Virus record (IMG/VR): IMGVR_UViG_3300035180_004110
Span: 1-40,264 of that record
Direction: 5' to 3' (one strand)
DNA from: a virus
Length of the DNA stretch: 40,264 nt
A program made the translations under genes and the position numbers. Within the stretch, counting starts at the first letter, position 1; each line of letters begins with the position of its first letter. The notes beneath the pieces are model-generated. The model searched no databases and was not told where the DNA came from. It worked only from the letters and a program-made list of their open reading frames with translations. Positions 24,443 to 33,044 of the stretch are shown here, one piece after another.

Positions 24443-26434
24443 ATGTCAGTAGTCGTCACACAAACCTTACCGAAGAAATGGAGCTGGTCAAAGAACCCGA
24501 TGACCATTTCTTTTTTCAATCCCGGAGACAGGACCGCACGTTTGCGTTTCGAAGTATATATCGCCGATCGGTATTCCCCGAGCGGCTGGACCATGGTATT
24601 TGACGGATCTCAGACCTTCAGCCAGCGACTCACGATAGTGGAGCTGCAGCGGATCCTAGATAGTAATCTGAAATTCTATCACAACCATCCGCTCACCAAT
24701 GCATCAGGATACACAGACGGCATCATACCCGGTGTGATCTATGAGGGTCAGACCTGCCGGTATAAGGTCAGATACGGCCTCTCGTCTGAAGCATATAGCA
24801 CATGGAACGAGACTGTCGATCAGTGGTGTGTGAAGGGCGGTGTATCCATCGACGGCTTTCAGAAGAACCTCACAGCGCTCAACGATACAAGTGTAGCGCC
24901 CATAGTACTGCATCAGGGTCTCTATATGCAGTATACTGAGGCACCGGTACAGATCAGCCTCCTGTATCGCGGGGGTATAGATACTATTCAGGTGCAAACG
25001 CTGGATGCATCCACGTCTGTCATCGATACCTATACTTTTGATATGCCTGCATCTATCACAGAGGGCGTAGTGATTCACCTGAGTATGAAGCTGGATCTGG
25101 CGGGAGTCGCTTTCGTGCAGATCAACTATGGCCCGACTCCTACCGGTATGATCACACCTCCCTATCAGATACTGGCATGTCCTGCTGTGATGACTCGTAT
25201 GGCTAACTACAGGCTCTACAGCTACATCAATAGTCTCGGCGGTACCGATGCCGTGGTGATGCTCTGGAATCGCATCGAGACGCTCAACTATGATGAGCAG
25301 GTCACCGAGCGGGCCGCTCCGATCACAGCGGACAACGCACTGGATCCACTGATCTATTCTGAGATGAATTCAGACCGTCGCGAACGCATCGTGATGAATG
25401 GCGATGTCGCTCAGCTGATGCAGTTCTACGGTACGAAGTACTACGGCCGCGTATTCAATCAGCTCCGGCAGATGTGCCTCAGTCCTGATATCCGCGAGTA
25501 TGAGTGGGGCTTTTATGAGCTGGGCAATATCAACCGCGATGCTGAGCTGATCGGGACCAATGCCTGGAGCGGATACTACCTGAGGCATGTGCCCGTCACA
25601 ATCACCAATACCAACACGCAGAGTATCGTGATAGGAAACGTGGACAATCAGCCCGATCCGTTCACTATCGAGGTGACCAAATCAACGAGCAATAGCCAGT
25701 ACCAGGCACAGGAGCGCCGCTCGTGCATAGACCATGACTACGCGCTGATGACAGGCGGTGAGCGCTATGCTCGACTGACCTTTATGATCGATAGCAATCT
25801 GTTTAACTATACGCTGGCCACCACAGATACATTTGCGCCCCGTGTCGGTATCGATGCCGGAGACGGTCGCTATCTATGGAATACGGCAGCGCTGGCATAT
25901 GGCACGGTCGCATACCGCGTCATACATGTAGACTTCTACTATCAGCCACAGATCCCACAGTATACCATCACGATCAATCAGGCTGGCCAGACTATTAAGG
26001 CCATCAGTGGACAGATCCCACCGGGTACGACCATTTTTACAGCGGTCAGCGGCCCGATCACCGTATTCGATGCCATACTGCCCGTAGGACTGCTGGAGCT
26101 GCATCTGGCTAGTAATAGCATCGGAGCTATGCCGCTGCTGATACCCGGCATGACTACCGTCGATCTCTCTGACAATGGGATCATAGATCTCACGACCGAG
26201 CAGATCAATGCAATAGTATCGGCATACTCTGCCGGCGTATGCGTGATCGTGCTCCAGGGCAATGCGCTGCAGGAGGTCGATATGGATACTCTGCTGGTGG
26301 CGCTCGATACCAGCGGCTATACCGGTGGCCACCTCGATATACGATTTCAGGGCGGCGGCATCAACCCTACATCTATTGGCTTCGCGGCCGCTGCAAACAT
26401 GACCGGCACCAAAGGATGGACCATAAATATCTAA
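24443..26434 (+). CDS. Tail-tip protein with C-terminal leucine-rich repeats
   Basis: The 663-residue product follows the tape measure after 18 bases, the place of the distal tail protein. The N-terminal 540 residues are beta-rich. The last about 115 residues hold leucine-rich-repeat units: LLELHLASNSIGAM, TTVDLSDNGIIDL and VIVLQGNALQEVD. These are followed by a cap with GHLDIRFQGGGINPTSIGF and KGWTINI. A similar tip ends the protein at 31566. Leucine-rich repeats on a phage tail suggest binding to host surface proteins or glycans. No reverse transcriptase or variable repeat was found nearby. Confidence 0.72.
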   Translation: MSVVVTQTLPKKWSWSKNPMTISFFNPGDRTARLRFEVYIADRYSPSGWTMVFDGSQTFSQRLTIVELQRILDSNLKFYHNHPLTNASGYTDGIIPGVIYEGQTCRYKVRYGLSSEAYSTWNETVDQWCVKGGVSIDGFQKNLTALNDTSVAPIVLHQGLYMQYTEAPVQISLLYRGGIDTIQVQTLDASTSVIDTYTFDMPASITEGVVIHLSMKLDLAGVAFVQINYGPTPTGMITPPYQILACPAVMTRMANYRLYSYINSLGGTDAVVMLWNRIETLNYDEQVTERAAPITADNALDPLIYSEMNSDRRERIVMNGDVAQLMQFYGTKYYGRVFNQLRQMCLSPDIREYEWGFYELGNINRDAELIGTNAWSGYYLRHVPVTITNTNTQSIVIGNVDNQPDPFTIEVTKSTSNSQYQAQERRSCIDHDYALMTGGERYARLTFMIDSNLFNYTLATTDTFAPRVGIDAGDGRYLWNTAALAYGTVAYRVIHVDFYYQPQIPQYTITINQAGQTIKAISGQIPPGTTIFTAVSGPITVFDAILPVGLLELHLASNSIGAMPLLIPGMTTVDLSDNGIIDLTTEQINAIVSAYSAGVCVIVLQGNALQEVDMDTLLVALDTSGYTGGHLDIRFQGGGINPTSIGFAAAANMTGTKGWTINI

Positions 26435-26449
26435 ACAACCCCTACACAA

Positions 26450-29200
26450 ATGAAAGCTCCACAGGTATGGATCAATGATGAACTGATAGACACGGACGGC
26501 AATCCGCTCAAGCTACAGCGTGCTAACAGCCTATTCGATGGCGAACCGATCAAGGGTGAGTATAGCTACCCTTTCACCTGGCCACTGACTGAGCGAAACC
26601 GGAAGTTACTCGGCAACCCTCAGGAGTTCGGGCTGCTCGATGAGCCGCTGATATTCAAAGCACGATACATGAGCCTCGGCGAGCTCGTCGATGGCCTGCT
26701 CTATGTCGATATCATCACATGGGATAGCAACGCCCAGACGGGTACCATACAGGGCAATCTCAACGGCACAGAGGGCATACTAGCCAATGCTTTCGGCATG
26801 AAGAAACTGTCAGACCTCAAGTATGGCGGTGTGATATCGCTGCCTGATAGTCCTGTGCGTACTGGTATAGATAGCCTGCCGAGTGTAGGGCCTCCTCCGC
26901 CGATCAGCGGAGGAGGGGTGCCGATCAAGAGCCGCGCCTGTGAGTTCGCGACAGGTGTCACAAACGGGACCTATACAGGGTATCCTTTCTTTTTTCCTAT
27001 GATCAAATGGCTGGACTACCGTGACCGAGCTACATGGGAGTCATTCCATGCACCAGAAACTGTCCCAGACGCACACTATTGGGAGAAAGACAGCATAATA
27101 GAACTGCCGAATGACTGCGTGAACTACTGGGCTAACAATAACGTCATTTTCGGTACGACGGAGTTTTATTCTGCACAGGGAGCCTATGTCGGCTGCTGGT
27201 CAGGTCCGTATCATGATCATCTATCCTCCAATTTCGCCTATGCAGCAGCATGCTATCCTATGATGATGACGCAGACAGACAGTTACCCCTTTGGCAGCGG
27301 CAGCGGCGGTCGGGAGGCTGATACACTCAATAGGATCATCCCTATGTTTAAAACCAAATGGCTATTGACTCAGATATTTGCAGAGGTAGGTTATGCACTG
27401 GACGGTACGATCCTCGATGACCCATCATTTGAAAAACTCTTTGTGCTCAATAACTACTCCATCAACCGTTGGGTATTGACGGATTGGAATCTCTCACCGA
27501 CTATCGTGATAGAAGATACCTGTGACAGTATCAATCCATCTAACCATGTCCCTGACATGAAGGTCATAGATTTTCTCAATCAAATATTCTCATGGCTCGG
27601 GCTCAATATGAAAACAGGGGCCGGTAAAGTAACGCTGTATACTATCAATGAGATACTGGCAATGAATGACTATCCTATCGCGTGCCCGCGTGCCCCTCAG
27701 GTCATCAAAACCCTCACCGATACCTATAGCACTGGCCTGAGTATGACATATACCTGGACGAAGCTGACCGCGGCCAGCAATCTGGGAGCCGGGAGGGAAA
27801 TCAGCGATAACCTGTCTCGTGCCGGATCACTTGTTCAGCAGCTACCTACACCGGTATCTTTCATCGAGGTAGCAAATCATGCAGCCCTGCCTGCACCGTC
27901 ACCGGACAATATAGACCAGGTAGCACTAGTAGTGAATGAACAGGCCTACTACCAAAATGCACAAGGTGTATGGACACTATACGGGCAGAATCTGGTAGAC
28001 CATATAGAGGATAATAGCAAGGACCGCGTGATCAATGGCAGTCCGCTACCCATGATCACTGAGTCGTGGCGTGAAAACTCCGTCGATCCTTTGACTCCCG
28101 ATTTCCCGTTTTCTCATGACCTTACTTTTCGCCTTCCTGTGATATTGGCGCCAGGCTCCTACCGTACAGATACCTATATCAACTATGAATACAGTGCGGG
28201 GAATACCTCGCCTATAACAGGTCGTGTGGCTTTCGAGTTTTTAAATCAGCACGGCAAGGATAAATTTAATTCATTCCCGCTGCATATGCTATTCTATCAT
28301 GGCATGATGGGACTCACCACTGCCGGTTCTCCACAGACTATCCCCTTTTCATCCCCCTACCAGATAGATCCCAACCAAAATATAATCGGCCCATGGGATC
28401 TCGCACTGGAAGGTACCAGGTCCCTGTATGCTCATTTCTTCGCTTTATGGAACTCCATAGTCAAGCGGCTGGTCAAATACACCGTGGTCCTATATCCTGA
28501 GCTGACAGATAGGATGGCTACAGACCTGCATAGCCCTAAGTCACTCCTGCAGCAGCGTATGATCCCATACTCAGCTACCTATTATGAGCCATTTGATGGA
28601 CAGGTATCAATGGACGTATACAAGGTCAAGGATATCGCACCGAATATCATCACGGCGCTGAGTCTGGCCTTCGGCTGCGATCGGGATATATACGGATACT
28701 ATGAGCTGACACTGATCGGATCCAGCGTCTCCGGAGGCAGTGGCACCTATGTATGGCATATCGGATATTCGGCAGACTCATCTGTGCAGAATGTATACGG
28801 GCCATCTACAGGGGCGATTATGGCTACCTCTATATTCAGAGCGGCAGATTACGGGACTACCGTGTCTGCATACCTCAGCGATGATACGAACAAGGTGAAG
28901 AGCAATCTCGTGCGTATCACGCTACCCAATCCTAACACATCGGGATCCATCGTGCTCACACTGGCCTCATCCGGAGGCAATCTGATCCTGACCGGCACCA
29001 CGATGACAGGGACCAGTGGCCACTATAGACTAGAGGTCAGAAATGCATCTAATGTCATAATCAGTCTGTATAGCTGGGTAGGGACTATGCCTTCGTCCAT
29101 CTCTCTCATCGTGCTGATGCTGACCGCGGGCACTACCTATCACTTCACACTATATGACAGCAGCCTGATCATCAGCAATGATGTCACGCTGACGGTATAA
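26450..29200 (+). CDS. Large tail/baseplate protein with Ig-like C-terminus
   Basis: The 916-residue protein follows the tail-tip gene after 15 bases. It has an N-terminal beta-rich domain beginning VWINDELIDTDGNPLKLQRA and a proline/glycine-rich loop (PPPPISGGG). The middle is long and aromatic-rich. The last 180 residues are predicted to be two Ig-like domains (ITALSLAFGCDRDIYGYYEL, GSGTYVWHIG, then TGTSGHYRLEVRNASNVIIS). This layout fits a tail hub or baseplate protein with adhesion modules. The stop is followed after 22 bases by the lipoprotein gene. Confidence 0.68.
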   Translation: MKAPQVWINDELIDTDGNPLKLQRANSLFDGEPIKGEYSYPFTWPLTERNRKLLGNPQEFGLLDEPLIFKARYMSLGELVDGLLYVDIITWDSNAQTGTIQGNLNGTEGILANAFGMKKLSDLKYGGVISLPDSPVRTGIDSLPSVGPPPPISGGGVPIKSRACEFATGVTNGTYTGYPFFFPMIKWLDYRDRATWESFHAPETVPDAHYWEKDSIIELPNDCVNYWANNNVIFGTTEFYSAQGAYVGCWSGPYHDHLSSNFAYAAACYPMMMTQTDSYPFGSGSGGREADTLNRIIPMFKTKWLLTQIFAEVGYALDGTILDDPSFEKLFVLNNYSINRWVLTDWNLSPTIVIEDTCDSINPSNHVPDMKVIDFLNQIFSWLGLNMKTGAGKVTLYTINEILAMNDYPIACPRAPQVIKTLTDTYSTGLSMTYTWTKLTAASNLGAGREISDNLSRAGSLVQQLPTPVSFIEVANHAALPAPSPDNIDQVALVVNEQAYYQNAQGVWTLYGQNLVDHIEDNSKDRVINGSPLPMITESWRENSVDPLTPDFPFSHDLTFRLPVILAPGSYRTDTYINYEYSAGNTSPITGRVAFEFLNQHGKDKFNSFPLHMLFYHGMMGLTTAGSPQTIPFSSPYQIDPNQNIIGPWDLALEGTRSLYAHFFALWNSIVKRLVKYTVVLYPELTDRMATDLHSPKSLLQQRMIPYSATYYEPFDGQVSMDVYKVKDIAPNIITALSLAFGCDRDIYGYYELTLIGSSVSGGSGTYVWHIGYSADSSVQNVYGPSTGAIMATSIFRAADYGTTVSAYLSDDTNKVKSNLVRITLPNPNTSGSIVLTLASSGGNLILTGTTMTGTSGHYRLEVRNASNVIISLYSWVGTMPSSISLIVLMLTAGTTYHFTLYDSSLIISNDVTLTV

Positions 29201-29222
29201 GGGAATTTCATATATTTGATCT

Positions 29223-29615
29223 ATGAAAAACATTCTCCTACTGATAGTGATCGCTGCATCACTGGCATCGTGCAAGAAAGATAATACAGGCCCCACATCA
29301 GGCCCATCTACGTACAATGCATGGTTTGCAGAAGCTGATGGTGCCCATGGGGAGATTGCCGCATGGGGATCTAGCAGCCAGCATCCTTCTGTGGTAATTA
29401 ATTATCTACCTTGTAGTCATGAGTTTGGCAATATTTATAACATTCAGATCGGCGATACCATTATGGCTTTCTCAACTGGCGCTACATCGTGCGCTTCCAC
29501 ACCCCAGAGTGCTACTATAGGAGCTGTCAGGAGCGATGGGACACGAGTGACATTCAAAACTGACACATCTATAGTTCCCGCATCATTGCGTATCACGTAT
29601 ATCGTCAAAGAGTAA
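29223..29615 (+). CDS. Small lipoprotein, candidate moron
   Basis: The 130-residue product has a signal peptide with a lipobox (LASC, Cys17; KNILLLIVIAASLASC). It would be lipidated after export and, in Bacteroidota, may reach the cell surface. The mature sequence has four more cysteines and no recognised domain. A TATATTTG box at 29211-29218 lies four bases before the ATG, matching nAnnTTTG, but no CTGTCCTTT or -33 TTTG is seen at the expected distance. A surface lipoprotein inside the late region suggests lysogenic conversion or receptor masking. Confidence 0.68.
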   Translation: MKNILLLIVIAASLASCKKDNTGPTSGPSTYNAWFAEADGAHGEIAAWGSSSQHPSVVINYLPCSHEFGNIYNIQIGDTIMAFSTGATSCASTPQSATIGAVRSDGTRVTFKTDTSIVPASLRITYIVKE

Positions 29616-29635
29616 CCAACACCTAAATCTATATC

Positions 29636-30172
29636 ATGAAAAAACAATTTTTGACCTTCGTATTGGCTCTGATTGCTTTATACTCCGCAGCTCAGCAAAC
29701 TAAAGAAAAAGACGTAAGCAATTCAGACAAGTTTGCTCTTAAAACTGGAGTTCTCTTACAAAGGAACTTCGTTGAGATCGGTAAATTTAAATCGGTTACA
29801 ATTGAGTATTTGGAGACCATAGACCTGACAGATAAGGCCAAAGCAAAATGCCTACGTCTTACCTTACCAGCTAAAGGGGAGTATGATAGCGATCATATCG
29901 GTGTAATCGATAATGATGAGGTAGATGGGCTAATTAAATCTCTTGGACTTATCAAAAGCAATGCACTAACTATAATTCCATCTGTATATACTGAGGTGTC
30001 CTATAAAACGAGAGGCGGTTTTGAAGCCGGAGCATATTATGATGAAAAAGATAAGGAATGGAATTACTTTCTGAAAATGAGCAAATATGATAGTAAATCA
30101 CAAATGTTTTTTACCCCTCCTCAGTTGGATGATCTTCTTACTTTGCTGAATACTGCAAAAGCTAAATTCTAA
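29636..30172 (+). CDS. A+T-rich exported hypothetical protein, candidate moron
   Basis: The 178-residue product has a signal peptide (KKQFLTFVLALIALYSAAQQ, cleavage after AAQ or nearby). The mature part is charged, probably alpha/beta. The gene is clearly more A+T-rich than the structural genes around it, with many A/T-ending codons. It resembles host-like secreted proteins of Bacteroidota and may have been acquired recently. It lies 20 bases after the lipoprotein gene and is probably co-transcribed with it. No function is known. Confidence 0.65.
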   Translation: MKKQFLTFVLALIALYSAAQQTKEKDVSNSDKFALKTGVLLQRNFVEIGKFKSVTIEYLETIDLTDKAKAKCLRLTLPAKGEYDSDHIGVIDNDEVDGLIKSLGLIKSNALTIIPSVYTEVSYKTRGGFEAGAYYDEKDKEWNYFLKMSKYDSKSQMFFTPPQLDDLLTLLNTAKAKF

Positions 30173-30277
30173 CTTTACTCTTTTTAACAAATTTATTTTT
30201 TATCAGCTACAGTACCTGAAACTCAGGTATATATGCCTGTCCATAAACGAGTGTTCCTATTGGAATCTTTATTGTCA

Positions 30278-30309
30278 TTTGACAGCTGCGCTTTATCAGC
30301 TTACATTTG
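30278..30309 (+). promoter_or_regulatory. Canonical Bacteroidota vegetative promoter
   Basis: TTTG at 30278-30281, 20 bases, then TACATTTG at 30302-30309 match the Bacteroidota consensus TTTG-N19-21-TAnnTTTG exactly. It lacks the CTGTCCTTT element of the phage late promoters, so it should be read by the host vegetative sigma factor, also in the lysogen. It would start transcription near 30314 and produce the structured RNA downstream. A direct repeat GTGATGTA (30315-30322 and 30325-30332) lies just after it and could be an operator. Confidence 0.75.
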
Positions 30310-30313
30310 GCAA

Positions 30314-30465
30314 TGTGATGTAAAGTGATGTAGGTTTGCATTGCACACCGATATTAGAAATAGTATCACAATTACATATCGAAGAATAACCCGCGCCGGA
30401 CAGTTGGCGGCTGTCAACTCTTACCTTAACTGGTATCGGTGTGCAGGGCGCGGGCGTTCTTCAAA
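30314..30465 (+). ncRNA. Structured RNA or leader with pseudoknot-capable segments
   Basis: Between the promoter and the next gene lie several complementary segments. A is TGCACACCGATA (30342-30353). B is CCCGCGCC (30390-30397), preceded by GAAGAA (30381-30386). C is the small hairpin GACAG/CTGTC (30399-30415). A' is TATCGGTGTGCA (30434-30445), a perfect complement of A. B' is GGCGCGGG (30447-30454), followed by TTCTTC (30457-30462), complementary to B and GAAGAA. The order A-B-C-A'-B' allows an H-type pseudoknot. A second copy of A (TGCACACCGA, 30482-30491) overlaps the start codon of the next gene, so A' could instead mask that start. This could be a translational switch or a free RNA. The 3' end is not defined. 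Confidence 0.6.
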
Positions 30466-30480
30466 ATTAAACTTTGTCAA

Positions 30481-30927
30481 ATGCACACCGACAAAAAAGG
30501 AGTAAAGCCCAGCTCAGGCGCAAAAGGAGCACAGACAGATCTCAATGAGGAGATCATTTTTAGCAAGAAGCAAATGGGGGACATAGAGATGCTGATCGAG
30601 ACGACCATAGATCATCCTGATCTGATGAAGTTTCCCCAGGGATCTGTATTCGTCTGTGAGCGGCGGAAGCGGAGACCATCGATGAGCCTGCACATGATGC
30701 GAATGTTCGTAGGTGAGCATCCTCGGGAGTCGGCGCTTGATTTCCTAATGGACCTTTTTAACGCTTACCTGCTGGAGGGACGTGATCACAAAACCAACTT
30801 CTGTACTATAGCCTATCAGGATTGGGAGCACTGGAGAGAGCTGTATATGCTCATAGACACGATATATGAAGATTCAGCCAATGGCATACCTGATACAGAG
30901 CTTGTATCCATAGCCTGCCTACAGTAA
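30481..30927 (+). CDS. Hypothetical protein controlled by the structured leader
   Basis: The 148-residue product starts at ATG 30481. An in-frame GTG at 30439 would read through the RNA stem and is less likely. A TTTG (30473-30476) lies four bases before the ATG, as at other starts here, so a local leaderless transcript is possible as well. The protein has a basic N-terminus, a short basic patch (ERRKRRPS) and acidic helices. No family is recognised. It is followed by a strong terminator and is a single-gene unit. Confidence 0.6.
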   Translation: MHTDKKGVKPSSGAKGAQTDLNEEIIFSKKQMGDIEMLIETTIDHPDLMKFPQGSVFVCERRKRRPSMSLHMMRMFVGEHPRESALDFLMDLFNAYLLEGRDHKTNFCTIAYQDWEHWRELYMLIDTIYEDSANGIPDTELVSIACLQ

Positions 30928-30946
30928 TTTCAGCTAGTCCCCTCAG

Positions 30947-30974
30947 AGCCGTACCGATTTGGTGCGGCTTTTTT
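30947..30974 (+). terminator. Rho-independent terminator
   Basis: AGCCGTACC (30947-30955) pairs with GGTGCGGCT (30961-30969), with one G-U pair, and is followed by TTTTTT. It ends the single-gene unit at 30481 and is followed within 15 bases by late promoter D. Confidence 0.88.
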
Positions 30975-30985
30975 CATGCCTATAC

Positions 30986-31022
30986 CTGTCCTTTAGTCCG
31001 TCAGCTGCTCTGCTGATATTTG
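30986..31022 (+). promoter_or_regulatory. Phage late promoter D (second structural unit)
   Basis: CCTGTCCTTTAGT begins at 30985 (core 30986-30994), and GATATTTG ends at 31022 (TTTG 31019-31022), with the shared step of 25. The ATG at 31027 follows four bases after the box. It drives the duplicated structural gene and the leucine-rich tip gene. Confidence 0.8.
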
Positions 31023-31026
31023 TGAC

Positions 31027-31563
31027 ATGGGATATAACTCACTCACGAAAGCGGCCAACTACTTCCCGGGGCTTTCTACCTTCTTCTTCTCAGAGCTGTC
31101 ATCATTTGACACGCTGGCCGATCCGCTAGCCGATAGCCAGCTGATCATCGGTGACCACACCTTCTTATCGGGAGAGGGATGGAAGAAAGCCTATATCATC
31201 GCTGAGAAGCATACAGGCAAAGCCAGTACTGCCGGATCTATCGGCAGCCAGACACTCAAGTATGAAATGGAAGTATTCATACCGGGCATCGACGAGCAGG
31301 TACTGGACTTTATCAAGAATGCACTGAATGATCAGTTTATCACTATGCACCGGGATGCTGACTGCAGCAATCCTATGCTGTATCAGATCGGCAACGCCTG
31401 CAGGGGAGCGCGTATGACATGTGACATGGTGATAGGAACCTTCGAGCCTACGGGTGAGAAAGGATTCACCTGTAAGTTTACCTGGGCAGGGATCATGTAT
31501 CTCTATACCGGTGTGATGACCATGCAGCCAGAGATTTCTATTTCTATCACATATAATCCTTAA
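31027..31563 (+). CDS. Structural protein, paralogue 2 of the 13017 product
   Basis: The 178-residue product is a close paralogue of the protein at 13017: both begin MG-(P)YN-LTK and share PGLS-FFF-ELS, EKHTGKASTAG, GSQTLK, EVFIPGID, FIKNALND, GNACRGARMTCD and FEPTG-KGFTCKFTWAGI. It has about ten additional C-terminal residues (EISISITYNP). It has its own late promoter and is followed after 2 bases by a tip protein gene, so this copy may act as the anchor or adaptor for that protein. Such a duplication could also make a mixed tail tube. Confidence 0.65.
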   Translation: MGYNSLTKAANYFPGLSTFFFSELSSFDTLADPLADSQLIIGDHTFLSGEGWKKAYIIAEKHTGKASTAGSIGSQTLKYEMEVFIPGIDEQVLDFIKNALNDQFITMHRDADCSNPMLYQIGNACRGARMTCDMVIGTFEPTGEKGFTCKFTWAGIMYLYTGVMTMQPEISISITYNP

Positions 31564-31565
31564 TC

Positions 31566-32924
31566 ATGTCAAACCAAAACACATTCGTCATCGGCAAGGG
31601 TACCGCTAAACTATTGGTATCGCTACGCCCACTGACAGCAGAGGAAGATGCTGCTGTCAATACAGATAATTCATATGTCACCGATCAGCTGGAGGTAGAA
31701 ACCGTAGATGGTTTTAAGCTCCAGCTGATGGCGCTCGATCCCGGTACCGGTGATATCACCGTCTACCCGCATAGCATAGATCTGCTACCGCTATCTGCCC
31801 TTATTTATATCACCGTAAAACTGTCAACAGACATGAGAATACTGACCGTCACTGAGACGATAAATCAGGGAATAGTATCCGGCAACTATAAACTGCAGGC
31901 CAAAGGCGCCAACCTCGGCACCGATTTTATCGATATTGCAACAGTGACCGGCCAGCCTACGAGCGGCAGCTTCGATCTGCCTACACTGCCGGTAGGACCA
32001 AGTGAGCAATTCATCAATGGCAATAGCTATACATTCCGCGTACTCGATACTACGACCGGTGCGGTATCTCAGGAGGTCATCTTTATGATACCTGCAGACG
32101 CAGTATTCTCACTTACTCTGGCACCGGGTAATTTCAGGGTAAATAATGAAAATCTACCTGTAGCAAATATTGCCGGAACTGTTTTCACTAATGGCAACGG
32201 GCTATACGATGTGCGGATGATCTGCGCAGCTGTAGGCTATGATAATACTACTACGGTAGCGGGTCCTGCTAATGGTATATGGGGCACTAATGGCAGGATA
32301 GTAGTACCATCTGATGTGTATGGCCAGACTATAGAGATCATCGTATCTCAGAATGGCCTGCCAGGTACATTTACGGCATCTATCTTTATCAATATCCCTG
32401 TCTGCACGCTTATCACATTTGTCACCACAGACCCGGCGCAATCATGCGACCTGCAGATAGATGGAACCGGCAATATCTCATGGGGAGATGGCGCAAACGA
32501 CACCTATACGAATCCTGTAGGACCTACCAGCCATGTATTTGCCAATCCGGGCACCTACAACATACTCCTGCATGATATCGACGGCATGACTACGTTTACA
32601 GTCAATGGTACTACCACTGCATATGTGACAGGAGTAGATGCGGTGCCTGATACTATTACTAACCTAGATCTGTCGCACAACCAAATAGCGGATCAAACTC
32701 CGGTAGACAATAATCCAGCGCTTATAGCCGTGATAGATTTATCGTATAATGTCATGGATTCTGCATTCATCGACCAGGTGATCAACAGCCTTAACTTTGC
32801 CGGACTCTCTGCACCACTAGTCATGAATATCAACAATCAGACACCGCCAGCACCTCCTACACCGGCTAGCATGGCAGGATTGCTAGGACTACGCGGCAGA
32901 GGAGTGACTGTCAATACAGATTAG
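31566..32924 (+). CDS. Tip/adhesin protein with PKD-like and leucine-rich C-terminus
   Basis: The 452-residue product has a beta-rich N-terminal region of about 280 residues. A PKD-like domain follows (about 290-340; ISWGDGANDTYTNP then FANPGTYNILLHDIDG), then leucine-rich units at about 363-405 (TITNLDLSHNQIADQ and IAVIDLSYNVMDS). The end is a cap with MNINNQTPPAPPTPASMAGL and RGVTVNTD. The same leucine-rich cap ends the tail-tip protein at 24443. PKD and leucine-rich repeats commonly mediate surface adhesion, so this is a likely receptor-binding component. The preceding gene 2 bases upstream probably anchors it. Confidence 0.66.
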   Translation: MSNQNTFVIGKGTAKLLVSLRPLTAEEDAAVNTDNSYVTDQLEVETVDGFKLQLMALDPGTGDITVYPHSIDLLPLSALIYITVKLSTDMRILTVTETINQGIVSGNYKLQAKGANLGTDFIDIATVTGQPTSGSFDLPTLPVGPSEQFINGNSYTFRVLDTTTGAVSQEVIFMIPADAVFSLTLAPGNFRVNNENLPVANIAGTVFTNGNGLYDVRMICAAVGYDNTTTVAGPANGIWGTNGRIVVPSDVYGQTIEIIVSQNGLPGTFTASIFINIPVCTLITFVTTDPAQSCDLQIDGTGNISWGDGANDTYTNPVGPTSHVFANPGTYNILLHDIDGMTTFTVNGTTTAYVTGVDAVPDTITNLDLSHNQIADQTPVDNNPALIAVIDLSYNVMDSAFIDQVINSLNFAGLSAPLVMNINNQTPPAPPTPASMAGLLGLRGRGVTVNTD

Positions 32925-32956
32925 TTTCGGTGTGATGTGCTATGATCCACACCATC

Positions 32957-32984
32957 AGCCCTGCGCCGTAACGCAGGGCTTTTT
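32957..32984 (+). terminator. Rho-independent terminator at the end of the rightward late genes
   Basis: AGCCCTGCG (32957-32965) pairs perfectly with CGCAGGGCT (32972-32980), followed by TTTTT. It ends the rightward unit just before the convergent terminase operon. Confidence 0.88.
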
Positions 32985-33025
32985 ATGGGCATTACAGTAA
33001 CCCGTTCCGGTAGGTTAGTCAGGCA

Positions 33026-33043
33026 CTTAACTTAAAAGTTAAG
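33026..33043. other. Palindrome after the terminase operon, possible terminator or operator
   Basis: CTTAACTT (33026-33033), AA, AAGTTAAG (33036-33043) is a perfect inverted repeat directly after the terminase stop codon (33045-33047 on the minus strand). It is A+T-rich with a two-base spacer and no clear T-run on the minus strand. It may help end the leftward transcript or bind a protein. Confidence 0.4.
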
Positions 33044-33044
33044 T

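Noticed and set aside
25874-26449. Long minus-strand frame of 191 residues opposite the tail-tip gene
   Set aside because: It is a shadow of a real gene: no start signal, composition typical of antisense frames, and it crosses the end of the coding gene. Similar minus-strand frames at 22721-23284 and 23942-24418 were rejected for the same reason.
24443-32924. Diversity-generating retroelement acting on the leucine-rich tips
   Set aside because: No reverse transcriptase gene and no template repeat were found in the window.
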